From the NCBI RefSeq assembly GCF_900110485.1, contig NZ_FODY01000004.1, positions 62,001-126,000 on the forward strand: a stretch of DNA of 64,000 bases, read 5' to 3'. Position numbers and translations under genes: made by a program. The notes under the pieces are model-generated. The model searched no databases, was not told the origin of the DNA, and was given only the letters and a program-made list of their open reading frames with translations. Below, one piece after another: positions 17,623 through 27,107 of the stretch (position 1 is the first letter of the stretch; each line of letters starts with the position of its first letter). The stretch comes from Propionispora vibrioides (GTDB lineage Bacteria; Bacillota; Negativicutes; Propionisporales; Propionisporaceae).

Positions 17623-19680
17623 TTATTTTGCTTTCTTCCGGCTTACCGGCTTAGGCTGCCCGGCCCGTTCCTTCAACTCGACAATCATGTCGCGCAGTTC
17701 GGCGGCGCGTTCGAACTCCAGCTTCTTGGAGGCTTCGCGCATCTCCTTTTCCAGCTTGCCGACCAGTTCCAGCATCTCTTTTTTATTTAAGTTGCCAATC
17801 CGGTCGGTCTTGTATTCCGCCGGCAATTCGGCTACCTTAGTGGTCTCAATCAGATCTTTAACCCGTTTTTGCACCGTCTGGGGCGTAATGCCGTACATCG
17901 TATTATACTGCTCCTGAATATCGCGGCGGCGGTTGGTCTCGGCAATGGCCCGCCGCATGGAATCGGTAATCCGGTCGGCATAAAGAATAACCTTGCCGTT
18001 GACATTGCGGGCCGCCCGACCGATCGTCTGGATCAGCGAGGTCTCGGACCGCAAAAAGCCTTCCTTGTCGGCATCCAGAATGGTGACCAGAGACACCTCG
18101 GGCATATCCAGACCTTCCCGCAGCAGATTGATGCCAATCAGCACATCAAATACACCGGCCCGTAGGTCCCGGATAATCTCGCCCCGTTCAATGGTAGCAA
18201 TGTCGGAATGCAAATACCGCACCCGGATACCGGTTTCCTTTAAAAATTCCGTCAAATCCTCCGCCATTTTCTTGGTCAGCGTGGTAATCAGCACCCGCTC
18301 ATTGGCAGCGGCCCGCAGCTTGATCTCGCCCAGCAGATCGTCCATCTGCCCTTTGATCGGACGGACCTCAATCTCCGGATCGACCAGGCCGGTAGGCCGG
18401 ATAACCTGCTGCGCCACCTGGCTGGCCTCTTCCATTTCATAAGCGGCCGGGGTGGCCGATACATACACAATCTGACGAATCCGTTCTTCAAACTCGTTAA
18501 ATTGCAGCGGCCGGTTGTCAAAAGCCGACGGCAGGCGGAAGCCATTTTCCACCAGCGATTGTTTGCGGGATCGGTCACCGGCATACATCGCCCTGAGCTG
18601 TGGCAGCGTCACATGGGACTCATCAATGACGATCAGGAAATCGTCGGGGAAAAAGTCAATCAGTGTGAACGGTGATTCGCCCGGTTTACGGCCAGTCAAA
18701 TGGCGGGAATAATTTTCGATGCCTGAACAATAGCCCATTTCCTGCATCATTTCCAGGTCGTAATTGGTCCGCTGCTCCAGGCGCTGCGCTTCCAGCAGTT
18801 TGCCCTGCGCCCTAAACAAGGCCAGTTGCCCGGCCAGTTCGGCTTCAATATCCCCCATGGCCCGTTGCATGGTTTCACGGGAAGTAACATAGTGAGAAGC
18901 CGGATAGATGGCAATATGCTTACGTTCGGCCAGCACCTCACCGGTGAGGGTGTCAATTTCCAGAATACGCTCCACCTCGTCGCCGAACAGTTCAACACGG
19001 ATAGCCTTCTCACCGTAGGCGGCAGGAAAAATCTCAATGACATCACCCCGGACACGAAACTTGCCGCGGACAAAATTAATATCGTTCCGTTCATACTGGA
19101 TGTCTACCAGCTTGCGTAAAATATCATCACGGTCCCGGATTTGCCCCTGGCGCAACGACAGCACCAGATCACGGTATTCATCGGGCGAACCTAAACCATA
19201 AATGCAGGACACGCTGGCCACAATAATGACGTCCCGCCGCTCAAACAGCGAGCTGGTAGCCGAATGGCGCAGCTTGTCGATCTCATCATTGATCGAAGCA
19301 TCCTTCTCAATGTAGGTGTCAGTGTGGGCAATGTAGGCTTCGGGCTGGTAGTAGTCGTAGTAACTGACAAAATACTCCACCGCATTGTTGGGGAAAAATT
19401 CCTTAAACTCGCTGGCAAGCTGAGCCGCCAGTGTCTTATTATGGGCAATCACCAAAGTCGGCTTCTGTACCTTTTCAATCACCTGAGCAATAGTAAAAGT
19501 CTTCCCGGTACCGGTCGCCCCTAACAGGACCTGCGTCCGGTCACCCCGTTCAATCCCCTTCACCAGGGCCGCGATCGCCCCCGGCTGATCGCCGGTCGGC
19601 TGAAAGGGAGCCTCAATTTTAAAGGGAATACCGCCTTCAGTATCTATGGTGGGTTTATTCAATTTAGGGACTATGGCCAT
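17623..19680 (-). CDS. uvrB: excinuclease ABC subunit UvrB
   Basis: The helicase-like DNA damage-verifying subunit that links UvrA to UvrC. Visible: [15 protein letters not shown], Walker [12 protein letters not shown], the beta-hairpin region [15 protein letters not shown] (helicase motif II), the C-terminal helicase half ([22 protein letters not shown]) and a terminal UVR motif ([24 protein letters not shown]). The start at 19680 is chosen because AAGGA lies 8 bases upstream; the reading from a TTG at 19698 adds six residues without support. A LexA-box-like site overlaps its promoter. Confidence 0.98.
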   Translation of the reverse strand: MAIVPKLNKPTIDTEGGIPFKIEAPFQPTGDQPGAIAALVKGIERGDRTQVLLGATGTGKTFTIAQVIEKVQKPTLVIAHNKTLAAQLASEFKEFFPNNAVEYFVSYYDYYQPEAYIAHTDTYIEKDASINDEIDKLRHSATSSLFERRDVIIVASVSCIYGLGSPDEYRDLVLSLRQGQIRDRDDILRKLVDIQYERNDINFVRGKFRVRGDVIEIFPAAYGEKAIRVELFGDEVERILEIDTLTGEVLAERKHIAIYPASHYVTSRETMQRAMGDIEAELAGQLALFRAQGKLLEAQRLEQRTNYDLEMMQEMGYCSGIENYSRHLTGRKPGESPFTLIDFFPDDFLIVIDESHVTLPQLRAMYAGDRSRKQSLVENGFRLPSAFDNRPLQFNEFEERIRQIVYVSATPAAYEMEEASQVAQQVIRPTGLVDPEIEVRPIKGQMDDLLGEIKLRAAANERVLITTLTKKMAEDLTEFLKETGIRVRYLHSDIATIERGEIIRDLRAGVFDVLIGINLLREGLDMPEVSLVTILDADKEGFLRSETSLIQTIGRAARNVNGKVILYADRITDSMRRAIAETNRRRDIQEQYNTMYGITPQTVQKRVKDLIETTKVAELPAEYKTDRIGNLNKKEMLELVGKLEKEMREASKKLEFERAAELRDMIVELKERAGQPKPVSRKKAK

Positions 19681-19720
19681 AGTAATCATCCTTAACAAGC
19701 ATTAATATCAATTAACAATT

Positions 19721-19748
19721 ATTATATCACGCATCGAACAAACTTTCT
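19721..19748 (-). promoter_or_regulatory. uvrB promoter with LexA-box-like operator
   Basis: The -10 on the minus strand is TGATATAAT (extended -10; TATAAT at 19721-19726). In the -35 zone, 19735-19748 reads CGAACAAACTTTCT on the plus strand, matching the Gram-positive SOS box CGAACRNRYGTTYC at 12 of 14 positions. uvrB is an SOS gene in many Firmicutes, so LexA control is likely. Confidence 0.6.
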
Positions 19749-19896
19749 ATACAGCCGCGGTAATAAGATAACAAGAACCGCTCCACCTTATCCTCTCTTT
19801 CACTAAAAAATAGAAAATAATCCATTTTGGTCTATGCCTCCCTGCCAGCTAAACAGCTTCTTGCTGGCTCAATCGCCGAAATGCTCCCGTCTATGC

Positions 19897-19930
19897 CAAA
19901 AGCGGCGGAACAGGTCCGCCGCTTTTTTTA
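19897..19930. terminator. terminator after the S41 protease gene
   Basis: AGCGGCGGA (19901) and TCCGCCGCT (19915) form a 9-bp stem with a 5-nt loop. Seven T follow on the plus strand and TTTT on the minus strand. It starts right at the stop codon of the S41 gene at 19928. Confidence 0.75.
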
Positions 19931-21070
19931 TAGCTTGCTTTTAATAATTTCCAAAGCCTTATCCAGTTGAATATCGGTAGTTACCGGCTGATTCTGCGGC
20001 AATTCCACCTTCACGTCGGGCTCAATGCCGATCCCGTTAATCGAGCGGTCATTGGGCGTCAGGTACTTGGCAATAGTCAGCTTGATCGCTCCGCCGTTCA
20101 GGCGCATCAGCGTCTGCACCGAACCTTTGCCGTAAGTCTTGGTTCCGACCAACGTACCGGCTCCCGTATCCTGAATGGCCCCGGCAACAATCTCCGAGGC
20201 GCTGGCGCTGCCACCATTAACCAGCACGACTGTCGGATACTTTACGGCCGCCAGATCAGACTGGTGCGTCTCACGGTTCCCCTGACGGTCAACAACCGAC
20301 ACGACCGGTCCTTTGGGCACAAACTTGGAAGCCACTTTCACGCTTTCCTCCAACAACCCACCCGGATTATCCCGCAAATCGAGAACAATGGCCTTCATGC
20401 CCTGTTGCTCCAGTTCCTGATACTTCTGCACAAAGTCGTTGCCCGTATTTTCATTAAACATGGAAATACGGATGTACCCAATCTGTCCCGGCAGCATTTT
20501 CCCGGCCACCGTCTTAATCTGGATACTGGACCGGGTTACAGTATAATCCAGCACCGGCTCGGCGCCCCGCTTGATGGACAGGACAATTTGCGAACCTTCC
20601 GGCCCTCTGATCTTATTGACCGCTTCATCCAGCAGCATATCTTTCGTGTCCTGCCCGTCAATTTTAACAATCTGGTCGCCGCTCTTAATGCCGGCCTGAT
20701 CCCCCGGCGTTCCTTCAATCGGCGATACAACCATCAACTGTTTATCCTTCATGCCGACCACAATACCTACGCCGCCGAAGGAACCTTCCGTTTCAATCAT
20801 AAATTCCTTATACATTTTGGGATCCATGTAAATGGAATGGGGATCTCCCAGCGAACCGACCATCCCCTTGATGGCGCCGGCCACCAGGGTATCGGTTCCC
20901 GTCTCTTCCACATACCGGCTTTTGATAATTTGCATGGCATGAAATATCTGCCAGGTACCGGCCAGATCCGCTGCATTAACATTCAGCAGATACAAATACC
21001 CTCCGGTGGTTGCAAAAAAGGTCAATACGACCAATAATACGGCTCCCGCAATCGTCTTACGCCGACTCAA
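19928..21070 (-). CDS. C-terminal processing protease, S41 family (CtpA-like)
   Basis: An exported serine protease with an N-terminal membrane helix (TIAGAVLLVVLTFFATTGGYLYLL), a PDZ domain (about residues 90-175; GVGIVVGMKDKQLMVVSP and GIKSGDQIVKIDG) and the S41 catalytic core: LDLRDNPGGLLEESVKVA, the nucleophile in GGSASASEIVAGAIQDTG and the catalytic lysine in GTKTYGKGSVQ. These enzymes process or degrade envelope proteins. The TTG at 21070 is chosen as start because GAGGTG lies 7 bases before it and the protein then begins SRRKTIAG; a further upstream TTG at 21085 lacks a ribosome site. 144 bases downstream of the M23 gene. Confidence 0.92.
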   Translation of the reverse strand: MSRRKTIAGAVLLVVLTFFATTGGYLYLLNVNAADLAGTWQIFHAMQIIKSRYVEETGTDTLVAGAIKGMVGSLGDPHSIYMDPKMYKEFMIETEGSFGGVGIVVGMKDKQLMVVSPIEGTPGDQAGIKSGDQIVKIDGQDTKDMLLDEAVNKIRGPEGSQIVLSIKRGAEPVLDYTVTRSSIQIKTVAGKMLPGQIGYIRISMFNENTGNDFVQKYQELEQQGMKAIVLDLRDNPGGLLEESVKVASKFVPKGPVVSVVDRQGNRETHQSDLAAVKYPTVVLVNGGSASASEIVAGAIQDTGAGTLVGTKTYGKGSVQTLMRLNGGAIKLTIAKYLTPNDRSINGIGIEPDVKVELPQNQPVTTDIQLDKALEIIKSKL

Positions 21071-21214
21071 ATACCAACACCTCAATTCGCATCAAGGAAA
21101 GTTCGAGACCGGCCCCTTGCTACAAGGTACAACAGCCCCGAACTTTCATGTAAACAATCTTATGCACAATGCAATAAAAATATACGTCCCAACCGTCTGC
21201 TCAACGCATAGGTA

Positions 21215-22348
21215 TTACGGCAGATAACTCATCGGGTCAACAGGACTGCCGTTTTCCCGCACTTCAAAGTGCAGGTGCGGCCCGGTGGCATAACCGGTGG
21301 CGCCTACCCGGGAGATAGCCTGTCCCTTGCTGACGCGCTGTCCTTCACTCACCAACAGCTCGGAATTATGACCATACAAGGTGGAAACGCCACCGCCATG
21401 GTCGATAACAACCGCCTTGCCATAGCCGCCCATCCAATCGGCGAAAATTACCACGCCACTGTCGGCCGCTACGACCGTGTCACCATAGTCGGCGCCGATA
21501 TCAATGCCGCTATGATAGCGGGCAGTGCCGAAAATCGGATGCGTCCGCCAGCCAAAAGGCGAAGTAATCGGTCCGCTGGCCGGCCACATCAAAGCCCCTG
21601 ATCCACCAGCCGAACCGGCATTGCCTGGCTGGATGCGACGAATCATCTGCTCAATCTGACGGGAATTTTCCTGCAGTTCCTGGTAAGCGCTTTCCGCCTG
21701 ATCCCGTTCACTGATGGCGCTGTCCAGCGTTTTCTGCTGCTCCTGCTTGCGAGCGCTAATTAAAGCTTTCTTTTCCTCCGCCGCTTTTTTCAAGTCCACA
21801 ATGTTCGCACGGTCGGTTTCCAGTTCCGCCTTCTTAGCCAGGATCAGCTCACGTTCGGCCTTCACCTTATTGACCAGATCAACATCCTGGCGGGCCACTC
21901 GCTTCAAAATGTCCATCCGGGTCACAAAATCATTAAAATCATTGGCACCAAACAATACATCCAGATAATTAACCTGACCGTTTTTATAAATGTCGCGCAT
22001 TCTTTTATTCAAAACTTGGCTGCGATCGGCCAGATCATCCTCGGCCTTAGCCAAAATCTCACCATTTACTTCGATCTTTTTTTCCGTTGCCTCTAATTGG
22101 TCCTGAATGGCCGAATACTCTTTCTGTGCCACATCGAGATCGCCCTGTATCGAACGAAGCCTTTCCGATACACTGTTAACTTGGGTTTGTGCTCTGGCAG
22201 CCCGTTCCTTTTGCTGCTGCATCTGCTGCTGCATGCTTTGCAATTCCTGCTGCTTCTGCTCCAGTTCGTCAGCCAGAGCCGGCATAACGGCAAGAACGGC
22301 TACAAGCAATACCAGCAGCACTGCCAGATAACGGCGAATGGTCACCAT
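21215..22348 (-). CDS. M23 murein hydrolase / EnvC-like factor with coiled coil
   Basis: A 377-residue exported protein: signal peptide (YLAVLLVLLVAVLAVMPALA), a long coiled coil (about residues 25-235, with LEQKQQELQSMQQQMQQQ), then a C-terminal LytM/M23 domain with the zinc ligands H-x3-D in HSGIDIGAD and HLHFEVRENG. All zinc-binding positions appear present, so it may be an active endopeptidase rather than a pure activator. In many bacteria the coiled-coil M23 partner is controlled by FtsEX, and here ftsX lies 90 bases upstream in the same direction. GGGAGGG precedes the ATG. Confidence 0.93.
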   Translation of the reverse strand: MVTIRRYLAVLLVLLVAVLAVMPALADELEQKQQELQSMQQQMQQQKERAARAQTQVNSVSERLRSIQGDLDVAQKEYSAIQDQLEATEKKIEVNGEILAKAEDDLADRSQVLNKRMRDIYKNGQVNYLDVLFGANDFNDFVTRMDILKRVARQDVDLVNKVKAERELILAKKAELETDRANIVDLKKAAEEKKALISARKQEQQKTLDSAISERDQAESAYQELQENSRQIEQMIRRIQPGNAGSAGGSGALMWPASGPITSPFGWRTHPIFGTARYHSGIDIGADYGDTVVAADSGVVIFADWMGGYGKAVVIDHGGGVSTLYGHNSELLVSEGQRVSKGQAISRVGATGYATGPHLHFEVRENGSPVDPMSYLP

Positions 22349-22438
22349 GAAATCCCTCCCGCACGATTAGTACCGTGGCCGGATTAGAAGCTAGGTTCGC
22401 TTAAGAACCTAACGCTACTGTTTAACCCGGCCAAATGA

Positions 22439-23326
22439 CTACACTTTCATAAACTTCTTCAGTGAGATGGTACTGCCTAAGGCCCCGATTACCGCTCCCA
22501 CTATCAGCAGGAAGAGGCTGATGTGATTGATAAACGGATATTGGGGAATGACCGGCAAAAACGCCAGTGACTGATAGATTTGCGATACCAGGGCGCCGTA
22601 GGTTTGACTGAGGAGCAATACCGCCACCAGAGCACCGCCGAAGCCCAGAATCATTCCTTCAATTAAAAACGGCCAGCGGATAAACCAGTCGGTAGCACCG
22701 ACATATTTCATAATGCCGATTTCCTTGCGCCGGGCAAACACGGTAATCCTGATTGTATTGGAAATAATAAACAAGGCGGCCAGCGCCAAAAAAACAATTA
22801 AAATGACGCCCAGCACCCGGATCATCCGCGCCAGATTAAACACCTGCTCGACGACTTCCTGACCGAATTTGGCATTTTCCACGCCTTTTAACTTGGCAAT
22901 GGCCTGGGCCGCCGGCTTCACCTGTTCGGGCTTGTCCACTTTGACCTCAAACGCATCAGGCAGCGGATTGCTGTCGCCCAAGGCGCTTAGCATACCCTGC
23001 TGATCTCCCAGCCGCTGTTTAAACCGTTCCAGCGCTTCATCCTTGCTGACAAACAGCACCTGGGAAACCCCCGGAATTTTCGTGATGCGTGTCCCTGTTT
23101 CCCTGATTTCCAGATCGTTCAAGCCATCCTCCAGATAGACGGAGATTTCCACCTGTGACTCCAGCGCGGACGCCATATGGCTGAGATTGAGTACCATGAC
23201 CAGAAACATACCCAGAATCAGCAGTGACAAGGCCACCGTGCTGATCGAGGCAAAACTCATCAGCCCGTTCCGGCGCAGCGATATCACAGCCTCACGGATA
23301 AAATACTCCATTGTCCTAATCTTCAT
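22439..23326 (-). CDS. ftsX: cell division ABC transporter permease FtsX
   Basis: The membrane half of the FtsEX complex, which uses ATP to switch on cell wall hydrolases at the division or sporulation site. Pattern: short basic N-terminus (MEYFIREAVISLRRNGLMS), helix 1, an extracytoplasmic loop (VEISVYLEDGLND through VVEQVFNLARMI), then three further helices with the family segment RITVFARRKEIGIMKYVGAT. The start at 23326 overlaps ftsE by 11 bases and has GGGGG about 9 bases upstream; longer readings only run back into ftsE. Confidence 0.95.
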   Translation of the reverse strand: MKIRTMEYFIREAVISLRRNGLMSFASISTVALSLLILGMFLVMVLNLSHMASALESQVEISVYLEDGLNDLEIRETGTRITKIPGVSQVLFVSKDEALERFKQRLGDQQGMLSALGDSNPLPDAFEVKVDKPEQVKPAAQAIAKLKGVENAKFGQEVVEQVFNLARMIRVLGVILIVFLALAALFIISNTIRITVFARRKEIGIMKYVGATDWFIRWPFLIEGMILGFGGALVAVLLLSQTYGALVSQIYQSLAFLPVIPQYPFINHISLFLLIVGAVIGALGSTISLKKFMKV

Positions 23327-24002
23327 AGCCGTATACCCCCTTGGCTTCATCACGGACAATACGGCTCTTTTCAATGGCAATGACCCGCTTGCGCATGCCG
23401 TCAACCACCGTTTTATCGTGGGTGGCCATCACAATGGTCGTGCCGTTCTGATTAATCCGGTCAAAGATTTTCATAATTTCCCAGGATGTCTCCGGATCCA
23501 GATTTCCCGTAGGTTCATCGGCAATCACAATAACGGGATTGTTCACTATTGCCCGGGCAATAGCGATGCGCTGTTGCTCACCGCCCGACATTTGCGTCGG
23601 ATAATGGCGTGCCTTCTGGCGTAAACCGACAAGGTCCAGCACATGGGGAACCCGTTTTTGAATTTCCCGGTGAGAACTCTCCACCACCTGCATGGCAAAA
23701 GCCACGTTCTCATAGGCAGTCCGATTCGGCAACAGGCGGTAATCCTGAAACACAATGCCAAGGCCGCGCCGTAAGTAGGGTACTTCCTGCGGCTCCAGGT
23801 CGCCGACATTCCGTCCGTTGACAACCAGATCGCCCTGGGTGGGAAGCTCTTCCCGGAAAACCAGTTTAATAAAGGTGGATTTGCCTGCCCCGCTGGGCCC
23901 GACGACAAACACGAACTCGCCTTTGTCAATCTGTACATTAATATCTGAGAGGGCGACAGAACCGTTGCTGTACACTTTGGAAACACCGTTCATTTGTATC
24001 AA
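23316..24002 (-). CDS. ftsE: cell division ATP-binding protein FtsE
   Basis: The ABC ATPase of FtsEX. Walker A is GPSGAGKS (residues 35-42), with Q-loop VFQDYRLL, signature MSGGEQQRIAIARA, Walker B VIVIADEPTGNLD and H-loop ATHD. The start is taken as TTG at 24002, which gives IQMNGVSKVYSNG as in other FtsE proteins, preceded by GGAAGGGGGAG. An open frame continues 65 codons further upstream but has no family similarity, so the longer version is rejected. Overlaps ftsX; about 228 residues, normal. Confidence 0.95.
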   Translation of the reverse strand: MIQMNGVSKVYSNGSVALSDINVQIDKGEFVFVVGPSGAGKSTFIKLVFREELPTQGDLVVNGRNVGDLEPQEVPYLRRGLGIVFQDYRLLPNRTAYENVAFAMQVVESSHREIQKRVPHVLDLVGLRQKARHYPTQMSGGEQQRIAIARAIVNNPVIVIADEPTGNLDPETSWEIMKIFDRINQNGTTIVMATHDKTVVDGMRKRVIAIEKSRIVRDEAKGVYGYED

Positions 24003-24337
24003 TAGCCACTCCCCCTTCCTCCTGAAAAACGCTTCGCAAAAAAGCGTCGAATTTGCCCACACTGTTCTAATGATTTGACGCTTTTGGTAAAAAACCTTCT
24101 TTTCCTGTAGCATTTGCAGATATTTCCTGGTAATATCCTGCAGCTTATCCACATCCCGGGGACGGTTCCCGTGAGGTGTTTCTCCCAGGCTCTTCAAGCC
24201 GCCTGAGAGAAACCCAAAATCTTACAAGCTTATGTCTGTTGCTGGTGCCGGGACGTTCCCGGCAAGATAATTTTCCAGAATGTGCAGCGCACTACAGTTC
24301 TTGCCTAATTTGAAAAAAGCCCTTGACCAGGTTCGGC
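24003..24337. other. palindrome-rich leader between the M50 gene and ftsE
   Basis: No gene is supported in these 335 bases. Three hairpins lie in a row: TGCCGGGA/TCCCGGCA (24246-24264), GTTTCTCCCAGGC pairing with GCCTGAGAGAAAC (24178-24213), and GGGGACGGTTCCCG (about 24158-24171). The GGGAACCGTCCCC type sequence looks like REP sequences linked to IS200-like transposases in other Firmicutes, but no transposase is nearby. A 60-codon frame at 24222-24404 has no ribosome site. It may be the ftsEX leader. Confidence 0.4.
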
Positions 24338-25075
24338 CTATTTCAGCAGACCGGCAATATACAGTGTCATCACGCCCAACACCGTCAAAAGCCCCAAATA
24401 CCAAAGCAGCACCAGAAACCGCTGACCTGGCGGCATGTCATAATAATAACCGGCCGTTTCACTTTTCCAAAGCCGGATTAAGGATACGATAAAAATGAGC
24501 AGCAGGAAAAAATTCTGGGTATAAAGAAACAAGCTGCCCACAGTGATGCTGCCAAGCCACCACATGAAGGGGGAAATGGCAGCAGCAATGCGTCCGCCAT
24601 CCAACGGATCACAGGGAATAAGGTTGAACAAATTGAGCAGGCAAGCCGTATAGGCCATCACCAGCATAAGTGTGCTGTCAGTCCAGAAGTAAATGGCCAG
24701 ACAAACGAGCGCGCTCAGCGTTCCCGCCGCCGGCCCGCCAATTGCAATATTAGCTTCCATCTTAGCCGTCTGCGGCCGTTGTTTCAGACTGATGACCGCG
24801 CCAATAAAAGGAATAAACAGGGGATTGGATACCCTGAGTCCCACAATTTTTGATGCCAGCAAATGACCCCATTCATGGACAAACAATAGTAGGACAAAGC
24901 CCGCGGCAAATTCCAGGCCAAAGGCCGCCGCATAGGCAATCAGCGAGACCAGCATGGAAAGGGCCATCCCGGTCAGCGAACCAAATTTGACGACAGCCGC
25001 CAGGCTGATTACAGCTACCGCCATCCGCCGGATCATACGGCGGCCGACATATACCACCGTACCCCATGGTCTCAC
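24338..25075 (-). CDS. M50 family site-2-type metalloprotease homologue
   Basis: An integral membrane metalloprotease of about 245 residues. The zinc motif HEWGH sits in a hydrophobic helix (LLLFVHEWGHLLASK) and the second metal motif is NLIPCDPLDGGR, both in the expected membrane context. IPFIGAVISLKQRP is typical of the short YUP8/SpoIVFB-like branch. Substrate unknown. The start is the GTG at 25075, with GGGAGGGG 5 bases upstream. The ATG at 25141 lies inside the terminator of the upstream YitT gene, which argues against the longer form. Confidence 0.88.
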   Translation of the reverse strand: MRPWGTVVYVGRRMIRRMAVAVISLAAVVKFGSLTGMALSMLVSLIAYAAAFGLEFAAGFVLLLFVHEWGHLLASKIVGLRVSNPLFIPFIGAVISLKQRPQTAKMEANIAIGGPAAGTLSALVCLAIYFWTDSTLMLVMAYTACLLNLFNLIPCDPLDGGRIAAAISPFMWWLGSITVGSLFLYTQNFFLLLIFIVSLIRLWKSETAGYYYDMPPGQRFLVLLWYLGLLTVLGVMTLYIAGLLK

Positions 25076-25117
25076 GTCTTCCCCTCCCGCAGCATCCTGT
25101 ACATTGAGGCACAGGCA

Positions 25118-25161
25118 TAAAAAAACGCCCTCTATATGCATATGCAGCAGAGTGGCGTTTT
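25118..25161 (-). terminator. terminator after the YitT gene
   Basis: AAAACGCC-ACTCT and AGAG-GGCGTTTT pair around a loop with ATATGCATAT, followed on the minus strand by TTTTTTTAT. It begins at the stop codon of the gene ending at 25160. Confidence 0.82.
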
Positions 25162-25993
25162 ATTTGCTAAATCCCTCACCAAGCACCTCATGGGCGTCGG
25201 CTACAATCACAAAGGCTTTTTCATCAAGTTGGGACACCAGTTGCTTTAGCTGTGTAACCTCTCTGGTGCTGACTACGCACATGACCATTTCACCGGCCTG
25301 TTTGGTATAGCCGCCGCGGGCCGAAAACAGCGTGACGCCGCGGGACAAGTCGGCCAAAATGGCGTCCGCTATCGTTTCCGGTATGGTCGTCACGATCAGA
25401 AACACCTTAGCGGAACTGGGGCCTTCCTGGATCAGATCAATAAGTTTGCTTGTTACAAACAGGGAAATCAAAGCGTATAGCGACAGTTCGGCACTTTTAA
25501 ACACAATGCCGGCGGACGCAATGACGAAAAAATCCACCATCATCAGGGCCTGACCAATCGGAATAGAAAAAAGTTTATTAATAATAGCCGCAATCTGATC
25601 GGTCCCAGCCGTTGTACCCTGCGAGCGAAAAACAATCCCCAGCCCCAAACCGCTGATAACACCGCCATATAAGGCACTGAGCAGCAAGTCATGGGTCAAG
25701 GCCGGAATATAGGGAGCGCTAACGTCGATAGACAAGGCCAGAATCACAGCGCCCAGCAATGTGTTCACGCCAAAACGTGGCCCCAGCACCTTTAGACTGA
25801 TGAGCAGTAAAGGCACATCGAAGGCGATCATGGTCAATCCAACCGGCACGCCCAGCAGATGATGCAGCACAGTGGCTAACCCGCTGACACCGCCTGCCGC
25901 GATCTTGTTGGGAATCAAAAACATATTCAGCCCTAAGGCGGTAATAGCCGCCCCCACGACAATCCCCAGATAGTTTAGTAACGCTCTGTTCAT
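25160..25993 (-). CDS. YitT family membrane protein
   Basis: A 277-residue YitT/YczE-type protein: five to six hydrophobic helices in the first ~200 residues (LNMFLIPNKIAAGGVSGLATVLHH, then GLGLGIVFRSQGTTAGTDQIAAIINK, the family core) and a soluble C-terminal DUF2179 domain (LSRGVTLFSARGGYTKQAGEMVMCVV). Function is not established in the family; transport of small molecules has been suggested. It starts 4 bases after the csaB stop, so it is probably translated from the csaB transcript. Confidence 0.92.
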   Translation of the reverse strand: MNRALLNYLGIVVGAAITALGLNMFLIPNKIAAGGVSGLATVLHHLLGVPVGLTMIAFDVPLLLISLKVLGPRFGVNTLLGAVILALSIDVSAPYIPALTHDLLLSALYGGVISGLGLGIVFRSQGTTAGTDQIAAIINKLFSIPIGQALMMVDFFVIASAGIVFKSAELSLYALISLFVTSKLIDLIQEGPSSAKVFLIVTTIPETIADAILADLSRGVTLFSARGGYTKQAGEMVMCVVSTREVTQLKQLVSQLDEKAFVIVADAHEVLGEGFSK

Positions 25994-25997
25994 CTTC

Positions 25998-27107
25998 CTA
26001 CCTCTGTCGTTTACCGATTAACTCCAACGCCAGTTCCGCACTACGGAAGGCTTTTTCATGGAGCCCATTCATTCGCTCTTCCCAAGGCCGGTTAGGACGC
26101 TGTCTTTCCGCCCACAGTTCCCTCACCGTAGCTATTAGTGTCTCCACTGTAATGGATTTTAATGTGCCTACCGGTTGTTCACCCAGACATTCCAAAAAAC
26201 GGTCGATTTTCGGATCATAGGAGATGCCCGCCAGGGGCACATGCATAACGGCAGCAAAGATCAGCGCATGCAGCCGGATACCGATCAGCATATCCAGATT
26301 GCCAACCAGTGACAGTAATTCATATGTGGTATATTCTTCGGTCAGAACATGAACTTCCCTGGTAGTGCGTTCCACGATTTTTTTTGCTGCGGCAAAGTCC
26401 TCCGGGCACTGCATGGGAATAAACACCACCCGGGCCCCGAATTGCTCGACAATCGCGTCGGCCGCCTTGGCCATCACCGTCTTGTAGTGCTCCCAGTCCT
26501 TCCACTCCCGGACTGAAAGGCCAATGAGCGGCGCCGCTCCCTCCAGATTATGTTTGCGCAAAATAGCCCGGCCGATTTCCCGGTCTACCGGGTGCATAGC
26601 CAGCACCGGATCGGCGGTAACATGCACCGGCGGCCGGGTTACCTTAAGGCGCCGCAATTCTTCGCGGGACCCCTCATCCCGTACGGTAATCATATCAACC
26701 ATGTTGCCGATATAGCGCATAGCCGCCTGGGCCAGCCGGCCGCGAACCGGGCCGATCCCCTGGGCATAGAGCATAACCGGCGTATTCAGCTTTTTGGCCA
26801 GCATCATAATACTCAAATAGTAATATAGACTGCGATCACTGGTCACATCCTGCAGCAGACTGCCTCCACCGCTAATCAACAGATCGCTGTTGGCCAGCAC
26901 GCGAATGATTTCGGGATAGTTCAAGCGATATACCGATTCTACGCCATGCCGCTGCCGGGTGTCGGCAGGATTGCCGGAAAGGACAATGATGTTCATAGCC
27001 GGGTCAAGCTCGGTCAATGCTTCAATCATCGCCGCCAGCATGGCTTCATCGCCGGCATTGGCAAAGCCGTAATAACCGGATATAACAATCTGACGCACCT
27101 TACTCAT
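25998..27107 (-). CDS. csaB: polysaccharide pyruvyl transferase CsaB
   Basis: Transfers pyruvate from phosphoenolpyruvate to a cell-wall polysaccharide, creating the ketal recognised by S-layer homology domains. The 369-residue protein starts QIVISGYYGFANAGDEAMLAAMIEAL and carries ISGGGSLLQD, LYAQGIGPVRG, FIPMQCPED and GIRLHALIFAA, the usual CsaB signature set. The ATG at 27107 is used; it overlaps the end of the DUF5693 gene by 8 bases. DUF5693 next to csaB is a common Firmicute arrangement. Confidence 0.95.
   Translation of the reverse strand: MSKVRQIVISGYYGFANAGDEAMLAAMIEALTELDPAMNIIVLSGNPADTRQRHGVESVYRLNYPEIIRVLANSDLLISGGGSLLQDVTSDRSLYYYLSIMMLAKKLNTPVMLYAQGIGPVRGRLAQAAMRYIGNMVDMITVRDEGSREELRRLKVTRPPVHVTADPVLAMHPVDREIGRAILRKHNLEGAAPLIGLSVREWKDWEHYKTVMAKAADAIVEQFGARVVFIPMQCPEDFAAAKKIVERTTREVHVLTEEYTTYELLSLVGNLDMLIGIRLHALIFAAVMHVPLAGISYDPKIDRFLECLGEQPVGTLKSITVETLIATVRELWAERQRPNRPWEERMNGLHEKAFRSAELALELIGKRQR

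Noticed and set aside
24003-24404. A longer N-terminus for FtsE and a 60-codon frame upstream
   Set aside because: The extra residues have no likeness to FtsE, and a good ribosome site precedes the TTG at 24002; hairpins fill the interval.
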